Of a DNA stretch of 64,000 nucleotides, positions 25,831 through 37,701 are shown piece by piece. The position numbers and the translations under genes were made by a program. Positions within the stretch are counted from its first letter, which is position 1, and the number at the start of each line of letters is the position of its first letter. The notes under the pieces are model-generated. The model was not told the origin of the DNA. It did no database searches and saw only the letters and a list, made by a program, of their open reading frames with translations. Source of the DNA: Viscum album (taxonomy: Eukaryota > Streptophyta > Magnoliopsida > Santalales > Viscaceae); contig OY728143.1 of NCBI GenBank assembly GCA_963277665.1, positions 231,189,591 to 231,253,590 of the forward strand, given 5' to 3'.

Positions 25831-26277
25831 AATCACAATATATAAATACAAACTTCTAAAACACTAAACATAAATTGAACAGTTTATGGATATAATCCAT
25901 ATTAATTAAAATGTTTTCATTGAGGTAGTATATACTCATAGACCCTTCATAATGTTTTTAATGAAAATGATAATTATCATAAGAATATCCCTCAGGAGTG
26001 TCGTAACCAATAGTGCAGCAAGGCACATTACCGTGCATTAGTTCCCGTTCGAGTCTAGATTAAAGCAGTGTTTTCGGGTTTTACGCCTTGGTACATCTGT
26101 GCCAGAGCCGCCTCTACCCACCCACATCCAGAAAGGGATGTATATCTCAGAAAACTCACAAAATCTTTACAATACCAAAATTCTAGGATGTTCTTCTATA
26201 CTAATCCTCAAATTCTATCTTAGGAATATGTGCTCTAATCAGAGTTCATATAAGTTTCCAAGTTTTGTACTAAACTT

Positions 26278-26291
26278 CCTCTAATGCCTAC
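26278..26291 (-). other. Primer-binding site of M
   Basis: On the minus strand gtaggcattagagg follows the 5' LTR end, aligning with the initiator tRNA-Met complement tggtatcagagg with a few changes. P has tttggtattagagg at the same place. Confidence 0.65.
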
Positions 26292-29200
26292 TATAATGCC
26301 CCTGTCCAAGTTACCCAGAGTCGGTGCTTTATTACATAACATTTTCATGATCACAAAGAAATCATGACTCGAAAGGTCGATCAGTTTAGTATTATTAGAA
26401 ACAAGATTCCTACAAAAGTTCAACTTTAAAACTTGAAAAGAAATAAAACACGAATTTATTCCATTGGAAACATCCAAGCCTCATAAATAATTCATGGAAG
26501 TCACTCATAACTAACTTCTTCATATCCTGGTAATTTAACCATAATAAAGGGGTGAGCTCAAACACTCATTAAGGGTAAGAAAAAATGTCGAAGATAACAT
26601 AAATATTAAGCATGGTGAATAATTGAAACCACATGACTTTACCAATAATAAATATGAATAATTTTATGGTAGGAATTTGAGATATGTAAATAATTCCATA
26701 ATAAAACAAAATCATTGGTATTCTACTATTTGAATGACCACATGAACCATCAATATTATTTTATTAATGAGGAAATTTATAATTCCGGACATTCTGAAAT
26801 ATTTTGTAAAGGCCTCAGCCAAGAAGTCTAAAAATGATTAAGGCCTTAGCCAAAACCATATATCAAATTGGGAAAGGGCCTTGGCCAATTCCATTTCTAG
26901 TTGTATCATGAGACCTATCGATGCATCGAGGAACTATAGCGGGCTCCACACATCACTTACTAAGTCCAATACATTCCTCATATGAAAAGGATTAAACATA
27001 TCATAAACATTCATATTAAAACTAGAATACAAAATTTCAATAATTTAAACATAAACCATGAATGGTATAAAAATATCACATCCATAGTCAAACATATCAC
27101 TAAACCTTTATTACAATATGGGAGTTTTTATCATAATAAATCAACTTAGAATAAACTTAAAATCTATCAAAGGATGTTGACATAGATTAAATGAAAACTA
27201 TATGAGAGAAATATCTCTTTTTTTGAAATCATTTAAAAGTCACATTGTTATAAAATAAAACATTTAATTTGAAAATATCCTTATAATATTTTAAGGGAAA
27301 CTTTGAAAATTTTATAATGGCAGAAAATAGCCACACCCTCCATATAAGTTAAAAAAACACTCTCACCATAATTCTGTCGAAAATGTTTAAAAGGACCTTG
27401 TTTTGAAAAAGACAGAAAGATTCCTTTATAAAATTCTTATAAAACATCAAAAAAGGGTATCAATGACATTAACCCATAGTATGTAAAATAGTAATAATTA
27501 TTTTAAATACATTTTTATGAAACATTGATGTGGATGATAAATTGGTCCTAGTAGATAATTACTTATAAACAACCTCGGATAATGAAGAGATTTTGATATA
27601 AACCCTTACAAATTTTGTAACATACGAAACTACACCCCATTAAAGAGGTATCATAAAATGAATATGTAAATACACATAAATTAATGTATATTACACAAAT
27701 AATACAATTATGGAAAGTACACACACCACACAAAAGGTAATTGTGGCAATATGGCACGAATCTCATGTGAAATAAGAGTGAGATGAAAACCCCTTTGTAC
27801 TTTTCCTTGGTCGAGGGTAGGTTAAACTCTTGTATAATGGTGAAATAATTGTTATTAAATTATACATGAATCATATACATTTATATTATATCATATACGA
27901 TCTTTTAACATTTCTTTGTTGATAATATCTTCGTATTAACGTTGTTTCGGGCGTTAACTGATTAGTTTTCATTTATATGCTTTATTACGTAATCCATGTT
28001 TGTTAGGGATAGGTTGTATATTATTCATATCCAGAATGATATCAATACCATAAAAATTATTTTTAATCATCAAATGAAAATTAGTCTTGAATGGATACGA
28101 TGGGGAATGAATCTTATCGCGTTTGTGGAGACGGTAGTCCGTACGTATGCACGATCGGCAATATCATTATTTTGATATTAAATTAACATATAATTGGATT
28201 TTGAATCATATATAAAGAATTATTATCATGTTATATGTATTATAGACATGAATTAAACATTATATTTATACCCATCCAAATAATAATGTATTGAATAAAA
28301 ATTACACCACGACATGGAGACGGTAAGCCGTACATACCCACGTATGGTGACATGTCATTCAAGGGACGCATAGAATAATATATTTGGTTGTACCATATTT
28401 ATAATATAATCATAGTATATAGAGTATAATTGATTTATTATATTAGAATGGAAAAAACAAAGAAAAAGGATGTGGAAGAAGAATGGAACATGAAAGTGGG
28501 TGGTGAAAACATTACATCTTCTTCGAGTTCTTCCTTTTGATTTGATAAAAAGGGCTCCTTAGGTTGGCTTTCTGATCAAACTAATGCCTCTAGGATGAAA
28601 TGAGGGAATTTGAGATGATATTTGGGTCAGGTTTTTCCAATCTAAATCGGATTTAAGGTATGAATTTGAGAGAAGGGGGAGTGCCCTTTTATAAGAGGGG
28701 TGAGGGGCACCTTAGAAAAAACATAAAATATTATTTTACAATAAATTATTATTCTATTTATAATGTCTCCAAATAAACTTATTTCGAGGATATGGTAGGT
28801 AGTGTTCGAAATCATTTCAACCCATAGATTTTAGACTCTTTTGGGTCACCATATTATCCTTATCATTTATATTTAACCCTTAGATAAATAGTTTGACATT
28901 TACCCTGTCTCTTTGTATTTTTATATTATCTGGTTAATAAACATACTATATACATCCAAGAGAACCCCAAGTGGTTCCTTAATGGTACAAATATATTTAA
29001 ATAAGTTCTTTTTCTGATCCATATATTTTTAAGAATAGAATATCAATGAATAATATAATATTTTGTTTAAATACTCCTTTTTGACAAATTTAACATTATT
29101 TAATAATTAATTTTTGTTAAAGTTATAAAAACTTTATTAATTCTAAATAAATTCATTTAATAAATCATAAAACGTCTTATTAACCTATAAAAATAGTTTA

Positions 29201-30223
29201 ATTCCTAAAAAGTCAAAAATTACATTTATTTGGATATTTATAATATCCATTATTTTAATATTTCATTAATTAGGTAATTACTGTATCACCATTGTGTCAT
29301 AAATAAATTAAATTATTTAATGTCTAAAAATTATAAATAAAATACCATTATTTATGAAATTGGTTTATATTTATAATTAATATTTATAATAGATTTTATC
29401 TTATGTATAACCCTATATTAAAAATGTTTTAATTATTAAACATTGATTTTAACTCTTTCAACTCATCCTTGATTTAAAATATAATAAATTTTCTAATCTG
29501 ATCCAAGTGGAACAAAGAGGTTCATATTTTATTCCAAAGGTTATTTTTGGTCAAATTATTCTTATCTAATAGAATTAGGACACTTGTTAGAGTAATAAAA
29601 ATATCATTTTTACCCTTAATTACCATATTCACATTTAATCGTGTTAATAAAAGTAAAAAGTTACTATTCACCAAAAATTATTTTTATCTTATTGAACCAC
29701 ATTTTAATCCTTCATAATAACTGTGTTTCTTGGATTTTCAGAATTCCACTCACAGAAGAGGTAAATTTAAGTTTTATGTGAATTTGCATATTCTCCTATG
29801 AGATGCGTAAAAACGGTAAAGAGTTCAATAAATTATTATAAACAGACTCCAATGAATTACATTAAACTTATATAGGTATTACGTATCTATTTTGGCCTAA
29901 AATAAATTTAAATAAAATAAATAATTATTTAAATAAAAATTCGGTTTTAAACTATAACTCAGTGTTTTTCCACTATTCATCAAAAATTGAATGTTTTCAT
30001 AAAAATACCAAAATTTCACCGTAGGGAAATTTTGATATTCCGAATCAAAAAATAATGTCCATTTTGAAAGATAAATTTTTTATAAAATTTCAAAAAGTGG
30101 GTATTAATATTCATAACAGCTAGTTTGATTGGTTGCCGTGTGTGTTAGAACTCAATGTTGTGTACAACACACGCTAATGTTTTATTCAATGAGAAGCGTA
30201 CCATGGAAGTTTTGGGTGTTAGA
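26292..30223 (-). repeat. 5' LTR of M
   Basis: 3,932 bp. Its outer minus-strand end, ttctaacaccc at 30223, is a mutated tgtaacaccc. Its inner end is gcattata at 26292. It has a TATA box at 28684-28693 and two stem-loop units with the palindromic loop (loops at about 28128-28149 and 28317-28338, 189 bp apart). It aligns with 17357-21281. No real coding content. Confidence 0.88.
28684..28693 (-). promoter_or_regulatory. TATA box of the M 5' LTR
   Basis: Minus-strand tataaaaggg is flanked by the same 'gagggg' context as the TATA boxes of the T LTRs. It would set transcription start in the LTR, placing the stem-loop units about 350-560 bp downstream, in the RNA leader. Confidence 0.55.
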
Positions 30224-30228
30224 AAAAT
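30224..30228. other. Right target-site duplication of M (aaaat)
   Basis: Partner of gaaat at 17352-17356. The P LTR resumes directly after it, with 'aataaaaataat' matching the P 3' LTR near 63890. Confidence 0.65.
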
Positions 30229-31954
30229 AATAAAAATAATATTTTAATGATTCTGTATATATAATATAACATCCAATTACATACGATTTCACCATATATG
30301 GAATTATATTTTCACTCGTGCGTACGTACGACTTACCGTCTCCATGATGCGATGAGATTTTGTTCCCCATCATAACCATTCAAAAAATAATTTTCATTTG
30401 ATGATTAAAAATAATGCTTAATAAATTAAATAATTTTTTATATGAATCAAATACATCCTATCCATAACAATCATGACTTCTATAATAAAACATATAAAGG
30501 AAAACAAAATAGTAACACCTGAAACAATGATACTATTGATATATCATTTACAAAGAGATTTTAGAAGATCATATATGATATAATATTTATGAATGTCGTT
30601 ATTTTATAATTTAATAATTATTATTTCACCATTATACAAGAGGTTAAATTACCCTCTAATAAGCAAAGTACAAGGTAAGGGTTAATTTTACAATCTCTTT
30701 ATTATCCGAGGTTGTTTATACATGAATATCTACTTGGACCTATTTATCATTAATATCTGTGTTTCTTAAAAATGTATTTCAAAAAAAATACCTATTTACT
30801 AGACTATGGTTTAAATTTATTTATACACTTATTTTACCTTTTATTAAATTGTTTTATAGGAATCTTTCTGTCACATTCCAAACAGGGTACCTTATGACCT
30901 TTACGATAAATTAAGGAAATGATGTTTTTTAACTTATACAGTGGGTGTAGCTATTTTCTGTCATTATGAATCCTATGAATCTTCCCTTACAAGCTTATAA
31001 GAATATTTTCCAAATAATTTTTTTCTTTAATTTTGAATGATTTCAATGTAGAATGAAATATTTCTCTTGAATAGTTTTTGGATTGATTTCATATATGTCA
31101 ACATCCTTCTTTTTATTTTACATTTGTTTGAAGTAGATTTATTATGATACAATATTCCACATTATATTGATGTTTTTTTGATGTTTTTTATTGTGGATGT
31201 GCTATTTCAATACTATTCGTGGTATATGGTTAAAGTATTGACATTTCGTATGCTAGTTTTAATATGAATGTTTATATTATGTTTCAAAATTTTATATGAG
31301 GAATACATTTGACTTAGTAATGAAGGGTGGAGCCCACTATAGATCCTCGATGCATTGGTAGGTCTCATGAGTCAAACTAGTGTATTGGAACAAGGCCTCA
31401 AAAAAAATTTCTTTGTAGTCTTGGCACGAGGCCTTGAAAATGTGGTTATGATGTCCAATATTATACATTCCAACATTATGAAATTATATATTGATATTAC
31501 ATGTGATTATTTGACTAGTAGAATATCCATCTGAATAAGTAAATGGAATTATTAGCTGTTTATTTTCCATATTATGTTGATGTTTATGTTTAAAAGTCTT
31601 ATGTTTTAGTCTTATACCTTGCCTTAAATGTTTATCCTTATTTATGAGAGTTTCCTCTATATTGTAAAACTTTCTGAGTAGCTGGGGTCACCCCTTTCTA
31701 TGTTTTATTTTTCATAGGATGCGAAGAAGTATATTATGACTGACCTCTAGGGATATTATAAGGGATATGAATTTGTACAAATTAGACACAATGTTGTTGT
31801 TTTTCAGTTCCTAATTTAATGTAAAACTTATGTATGTATCTAGTACTTCTAAGGATACTAAACTGATCGGTTTTTTGAGTTTTGATCCCTAGTGTTCATA
31901 ATAATGTTATTTAGTAATTCACCATCTTTTAGTAACTAGGGTTGGGGCATTACA
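30229..31954 (+). repeat. 5' LTR of P, right part
   Basis: Continuation of P's 5' LTR after the M insertion, ending with gcattaca directly before the primer site. It begins with sequence matching 63890-64000 of the 3' LTR. It contains a stem-loop unit on the minus strand at about 30313-30356. No coding content. Confidence 0.85.
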
Positions 31955-31956
31955 TT

Positions 31957-31969
31957 TGGTATTAGAGGA
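31957..31969 (+). other. Primer-binding site of P
   Basis: tggtattagagga begins three bases after the LTR end. It matches the initiator tRNA-Met type site (tggtatcagagc) used by most plant gypsy elements, with small changes. Confidence 0.75.
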
Positions 31970-32439
31970 TGTTTATTCCAAGACTTGAAAACTAGATTCA
32001 TTAAAACTCTGATTAGAGAACATTACCCTAAGATAAACTTTTAGGATTTGTATATAATAACTTCCTTGAATTTTGGTAATGTTGAGATTTTGTAAATTAT
32101 CCAAACAAAAAATTCTTGTTTGGATACGACAATGTAGAGGCAGCTCTAGCACAGATGTAACTAGGAGTGAAAACTCTGACAAGGAGTTTCGGACTTGACT
32201 CGGGGTATCCTGGTACAAGACAACGGGCCTTGCTGCACTCTTGGTTATGACACTCCAGGGGGATATGCTTAAGATAAATCACATTTTCATTACAAAAAAA
32301 TATGAAGGATTAATGAGTAAATAATTACTCAAAGAAAACATTTTTATGATTATGGATTATATCTATAAACTGTTGAACTTATGTTAAGTGTTTTACAAGT
32401 TTGGAATTATGTATTGTGATTCATAAACAAATCTAGTGT

Positions 32440-33410
32440 ATTCCATTGTTTTGAAATAGAGCCAAGTGGAAGGAATGGAAACTGTATCAAAACACGTAAT
32501 CTATGTTGGGATTTCCCTCCTACTAAAGATAATTATAGTGGAGATGGTGTTTCAATTTGTGATAAACATCTTATAACCATACTGGGAAAAATCACTAAGG
32601 TTATGAATAATAACTTCACCCTTATGGAGCACCCTGATCTAGAATGTGGAGGATCGATATTAGATCGCTTCATGAGGCAAAAACCACCAACGTTCTATAG
32701 GAATACAAATACATTTTTATCGGATAAATTGATATGTTCCTTAGAGAAAATATTTCAATATTTGGGGAGCAGCAAAAGGGAAAAATTTGTCATGGTAGTC
32801 TATCCCCTCACATGAGAGGCAGATCAATGGTGGTCATTCATTAAAAACACAAAGTAATATGATGATGTATCAAATATGTAATGGAAGTATTTTAATGAGC
32901 TTTTATTATAAAAATACTTTCCTCGTGACCATCGAGCGGATATGAAAAGGAAATTTCGGAGTCTGAGGAAGAAGGAGAATGAGAATTTCAGAAAGTATAA
33001 GGCAAACATTACAAGGTTATCATGTCATGATGCAGTTTATATACCTAACTGAAGTAGTAATATTGACTGATTCTTTTATGGGTTAAAACCATTTCTCCAT
33101 CGATCATTAGTCTCACAATCCTTCTTATCGTATGAGTATATATTCTCAAGTTCTATCAAGATAGAAATGGAATTTTCTATGTATTATTAATTTAAAGTAA
33201 AGAAAGATAAGAAGAGATCGGTTGTACACTCTTGGAATGTAAATAAGTGGAAGAAGGGAAAAGTTGAATTTCCATATTGTAGTAAATGTGGGAAGAAACA
33301 CCCTGGTTCTTTCCTAAAGGGAATGGGAGTCTGTTACAAGTTTGGTAAAAAAGGCCACCAATCTCATGATATCATGGGAAAGATTGAGGCTGTCAATGTT
33401 GAATGATTAA
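32440..33410 (+). pseudogene. P gag
   Basis: Capsid protein remnant. The first stretch, 32603-32815, reads FMRQKPPTFYRNTNTF, CSLEKIFQYLGSSKREKFVMVVYPLT, then a stop, with the EADQWWSFI-like segment following. Zinc knuckles lie near 33279-33370: KCGKKHPGSFLKG, then CYKFGKKGHQSHD, where the second cysteine of the latter is F. It aligns with M gag and T gag, and is interrupted by several stops. Confidence 0.85.
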
Positions 33411-33499
33411 AATGTAGATAAATGGTAATTATGAAAATGAATGTCCTATGTGCCAAGGAAACTTACCTAAAAAAGGACAATGGATCAATGCCATGTTTA

Positions 33500-33990
33500 T
33501 GTGATCACTACTGTTGAGTTTGATGCTCTAAATGATGTGGTGGCAGGTACTTTAACTGTTTCCTCAAATTTAGCCAATGCTCTATTTGACTCTGGATCAT
33601 CACATTCATTCATATCTTTCTAGTTTTCCAAGAAAATTAGATATTTCCTATTTGATTTAACAAGGAAGTTGTTAGTCAAAACTCTTGTGGGAAGTTTCAC
33701 TGCAACAAAGTTCTGTGAATTAGTTATCATTATGGAATATAAAAATGGTTTATCTACTGATCTTATTATCATACCCATGATTGAATTTGATATATTCCTC
33801 GGTATGGATTGGATTTTGGACCATGATGGATAAATTTATTTAAAGAAGAAGGTGGTTACAATTTTTGATGATGATAAGGAATGCCTTATCATTATAGAAG
33901 AAATGTCACAATCTCATTCTTATCTAGATCCACCCACAGTACCTCTACTACATTCAATTATTGGGGAGGAATGGAGTGAAATAAGATTGG
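33500..33990 (+). pseudogene. P aspartic protease
   Basis: The active-site phrase ALFDSGSSHSFIS is intact, with catalytic D at 33588-33590, followed by MIEFDIFLGMDWILDHDG and then a stop. It is homologous to M's protease, which has lost its active-site glycine. The stop after the flap region and later stops make this a pseudogene. Confidence 0.85.
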
Positions 33991-34079
33991 GTGAATAAAA
34001 GAATGTTTAAATAGAGTTTGTAATTATTGTATAATAATATTTTGAGGTGTTTTTAGAGGATTTACTTGGACATACTCCA

Positions 34080-34900
34080 AAATGGTAAATTGAGTTTTCC
34101 ATTGACTTAATTCCTGGTTCAAGGCCCATATCGAGGACCCCTTATAGAATGGCCATTTTGAAATTAATTTAATTAAAAAAACTAGAGGAATTGATTGATA
34201 AAGGATTTATTCTCCCTAGTGTTTCTCCATGCGGAAACCCTGTACTTTTCGTAATGAACAAATATTGATCTATGAGGTTGTTCATTGAATACATGGAGAT
34301 CAATGATATAACAATAAAGAAATAGTCTCCCCTACCTCACATTTATGATTTATTCAATCAACTACATAGAGCTCAATATTTTTCAAAGATTGTCCTTCGA
34401 TCTGGATACCATCAGTTGTTTGTGAATAAGAATGAAATTCCAAAGACAACATTTCGAACCTGGTATAGGCATTACGAGTTTACAGTAATGCCTTTTTTAT
34501 GGACTAATGCACCCTCTGTTTTCATGGATCTAATTAATAGAGTTTTCACAGAATACCTTGATTACTTAGTTGTTTTATTTGTTGATGATATCTTGGTATA
34601 CTCCAAAATCTACGAATATCTTGAAAATCACTTTTTCACTATTCCAAAGACTCTTAGATGGAATGAATTATATGGAATGTTTTTCATGTGTGAATTCTTG
34701 CTTCAAGATATTTCGTTTCTTATCTATATTGTCTCTAAGGTTAGAATCTATTTTGATCCTTCTAACACAAGATCAATACATGAATTTCTAGTACCGATGA
34801 GTATATCTGAGGTACACAGTTTTATTGGTTTAGCAGGTTATTATCGGTGTTTCGTCTAGAATTTTTTATAATCGGCTAATCCATAAACAAAGATCGCATG
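34080..34900 (+). pseudogene. P reverse transcriptase
   Basis: The long open stretch 34416-34859 (147 codons) covers fingers to palm: TNAPSVFMDLINRVFTEYLDYLVVLFVDDILVYSK, with an intact FVDD box (34578-34589). Upstream, YFSKIVLRSGYHQL shows that the first catalytic aspartate (usually FSKIDL) is [15 protein letters not shown] near 34215 is the RT start with stops. The domain ends in GLAGYYRCFV. Inactive. Confidence 0.9.
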
Positions 34901-35310
34901 TAAAAGGGTTAAATTTGTTTAGAAAAAATATTGTGATGAATTTTCTGAAGAACTGAAGAGAGGAATATTCAATGCTTCTATCTTGACTCTTTAATCAGGG
35001 AATGATGGGTTTGTTATTTATAGTGATGCTTCAAAGAAAGGACATGGTTGTGTCCTTATACAAAATGATAGAGTTATTTCCTATGCATCATAGCAGCTAA
35101 AAATTCATGAACCAAACTATCCCACTCATGATATTGAGTTATAAGTTGTAATATTTTCTCTTATGATATGGAGACACTATCTCTATGGTGAATGAAGTGA
35201 GATATATACTAATCCAAAGAGTTCGAAGTATATTTTCTATCAAAAAAATCTCAATATCAGGAAACGGCGATGAATCAAACTACTAAAGGATTATGCTTTG
35301 ATCAGAAAGG
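34901..35310 (+). pseudogene. P RNase H domain
   Basis: GFVIYSDASKKGHGCVLIQ and RVISYAS precede a stop, then PNYPTHDIEL and IWRHYLYG. These are the RNase H motifs D and E in register with M. Several stops. The linker to integrase, LIRKDHGFLNKMS, follows at about 35298. Confidence 0.82.
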
Positions 35311-35668
35311 ATCATGGATTTTTGAACAAGATGAGTGTTGAAGGGGATCATATGTTCATGGAACTAGTAAATATGGATATGGGAATAATCATGGAAGGTG
35401 AAACATCAATACTTTTTAAAATAGTTGCGAAAAAATCTTTAGTAGAAAGGATAAAAAGTTCTCAGACTGATGATGAAGAGTTTCAAAAGAAAATTACAGC
35501 TGTGAACGATGAGAGATTGATTGAATTCATATATAAAGATGGAATTTTGAAATTTTCTAAGAGACATTCTTTTCCGGATATACCTGATAAAAAAATGGAA
35601 TTTTTTGATGATGCTCATAGCTCCAATTTCTTTATGTACATTGGTAACAGTAAGATGTATATAGATTT
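35311..35668 (+). pseudogene. P integrase, N-terminal part (cut by T)
   Basis: The frame 35298-35726 runs through the integrase zinc-binding region (DDAHSSNFFMYIGNSKMYIDF) until the T insertion at 35669. The histidines of the HHCC finger are partly lost (IGN for HHG). The reading frame resumes in register at 60622, where DLKEHFLWDNMKREIVDYV continues exactly as in M, proving that the two halves were one gene. Confidence 0.9.
35664..35668. other. Left target-site duplication of array T (gattt)
   Basis: Perfect match with 60622-60626. It directly abuts the T terminus tgtagcgaccc. A 5 bp duplication is the normal size for Ty3/gypsy integration. Confidence 0.92.
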
Positions 35669-36699
35669 TGTAGCGACCCGAAGCTTATCGTACATGGACA
35701 TTATATTACTTTTGCAGAATACTTAGTACATAACAAAAACACACACACAAGGATCGTAATAGTTTAGTGTCTTTGGAAACTCGGAACGTAATCTTCTAAT
35801 CGTGGTGAAGGATCTTCAATATCTCCCATAAAGATCTTCCTTTTTTTATACCTAAAAACCTTTCTTTATATCCTAGGGAAAAGAAAACATAAAAGGGTGA
35901 GCTCAAATGCTCAGTAAGGGTAAACAAAAGAAATATCAATCACATCATATACATAAGAACATTGCCTTTGGAAATCTTAACCTGCAAAAGAGCTCATAAT
36001 ATCATAACATGGGATAAATCATAGAAGTGAAAATGAGATCACCATAATCATAACACGAAACTTAAAACTTTGTGGCATGCACACATAATCATGGAAAATC
36101 ATTTCTTTTTAGTCATGACTCATTGCCAAGACTATCTTAGTGGACAAAGTCCCTTTCTGAATCGAGTAACCCTCGTTTCAGTCCTGTTTCACTGAATCGG
36201 TATAACCTACCATTTCAGCCATGTCTATCTCATGTGATATAAAATCTTTACTCAATGCATTGGAGGGAGATATAGGTCCCACCCATCTTATAATTAATCC
36301 TTTCTTATGTGTGCCACATAATCATAAAACATACATCATCGCATAACACATGTAACAAAAATGGGATTCTTGAAACATCATGACATCATAAATCAATTCA
36401 TATAAGATAAAGGAATTCATAAAAATAATTTCATCACAACATGAAAAAATCAATTTAATAATAGGGATAAGAACAGAACCCTTTATTATCTTAGATGGAA
36501 AATAATTTTGATAAAACACTTGAACTCTATTCTTGAGGAAAATATCCTTTCTTCTTCAAAAACATTTTCCTTTCATAACATGTCATACAACTTTAAAGTA
36601 AAAGAAGATGATTAAAAATAAACTTGAAAACTTGTAAAGGAAGCTTCTTGGAAATAATGTTTTAAAAATCCATTAAAGCCGTATAAGTTAAAAAAAACA

Positions 36700-36755
36700 T
36701 TTTTCGTACTTTTGTCGGAAAAGTCAAAAATACCTCGTACGAAAAACGACAAAAG
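36700..36755 (-). other. Pair of crossing inverted repeats in T LTR 1
   Basis: tttttcgtac (36700-36709) is complementary to gtacgaaaaa (36737-36746), and cttttgtcg (36709-36717) to cgacaaaag (36747-36755). The order is A-B-A'-B', so the two pairings cross. Copies lie at 43611-43667 and 50520-50576; LTR 4 has one mismatch in B'. M keeps a similar TCTGTC/GACAGA pair at the equivalent place. Confidence 0.55.
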
Positions 36756-37270
36756 ATTCCTTTCATACGTATTACTAAAAACTCACTGAAGGGTAAAAAT
36801 GGATTTAAACAATTTTAGGTGGATGGAAATAATATTACATATTGATGAAACATGGATGTGGATGATAAAATACACCCCAGTAAATACTTACGAATAAACA
36901 ATCTCGGATAAAAATGAGATTGTGATATTTCCCTTACCTTAGGTCCGATTTGCTTTGTACGTGTCCGAAGCTCCTGTATAATGGTTTAAATAATGTCATT
37001 GACTTATTACAGAATCATATTCATTGTTATGATATCATATATGGTTCACTTATGACATTATATTACCCGTTCTTTTGTAAACTCCATGTTAAAGAAGCGT
37101 TTTGGGTAAAATCGTTTCATTTATCGTAGGTGTTTTGACTTCTTGTTCTTGACATTATTGTTACTTATATCATGATTTAATTACTTCCAGAATATAAAAT
37201 ATGATTTATATATCATATATATTCAGTATATATATATATATAATAGATAGATAAATAAAATGAAAAACAC

Positions 37271-37701
37271 CGTTCATGGAGACGGTAGTCCGTACGTACG
37301 CATGAACGCTGTTTTTCTTTCCTTATTGTCTTGAAATGGAAGTAAGTAGATGACATACATATGTATATATATACATAAATCCAGTATCTTTATAATGTCA
37401 TATATTTCATTATTATTTATTATATATACATTATAATCATTCTTAAATGGTTAACATGGAGAATGAATCTCATCGCGTCGTGGAGACGGTAGTCCGTACG
37501 TACGCACGAGCGATGATATCATTTCTATAAATATTGAATTGAATTGGAGTGGATTATACAATATATCATAATCAATATGATGTTGTAATAACTATGTATA
37601 GTTATTCTTTACACCATTATACCCATCCATGTAAGGTGGTGGTGGAAAATAGATTACACCACGGCGTGGAGACGGTATTCCGTACGTACGCACGCGCGGT
37701 G
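37271..37701 (-). other. Three stem-loops with palindromic loop, T LTR 1
   Basis: Unit 1: stem cgttcatg / catgaacg (37271-37278, 37301-37308). Unit 2: catcgcgtcgtg / cacgagcgatg (37471-37482, 37505-37515, one bulge). Unit 3: caccacggcgtg / cacgcgcggtg (37657-37668, 37691-37701, small internal loop). Each loop is 22 nt and nearly the same, holding acgg-tagt-ccgt (itself a small hairpin) followed by the palindrome cgtacgtacg. Loop starts are 204 and 186 bp apart. All lie about 335-770 bp downstream of the TATA box on the element strand, so probably in the transcribed leader. Confidence 0.75.

Larger units (their letters stand above)
17357..30223 (-). mobile_element. LTR retrotransposon M (Ty3/gypsy, Tekay/Del-like), nested in P
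   Basis: A complete but decayed minus-strand element of 12,867 bp. On the minus strand it has a 5' LTR (30223-26292), a primer site (about 26291-26278), gag, protease, RT, RNase H, integrase with a chromodomain-like tail, a polypurine tract (21299-21282) and a 3' LTR (21281-17357). The two LTRs are nearly equal in length (3,932 and 3,925 bp) but clearly diverged, by eye roughly 15%, so the insertion is old. It belongs to the same family as P, and its domains align with P's throughout. Confidence 0.9.

Noticed and set aside
34416..34859. Intact host or active RT gene
   Set aside because: The frame is open and has FVDD, but flanking RT motifs are broken by stops and the first catalytic aspartate is V, so it is only a well-preserved piece of element P.
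36700..36755. H-type pseudoknot
   Set aside because: The A-B-A'-B' order suggests one, but there are no loop nucleotides between A and B or between A' and B', so both 9-10 bp stems could not form together in one molecule. Alternative hairpins are more plausible.
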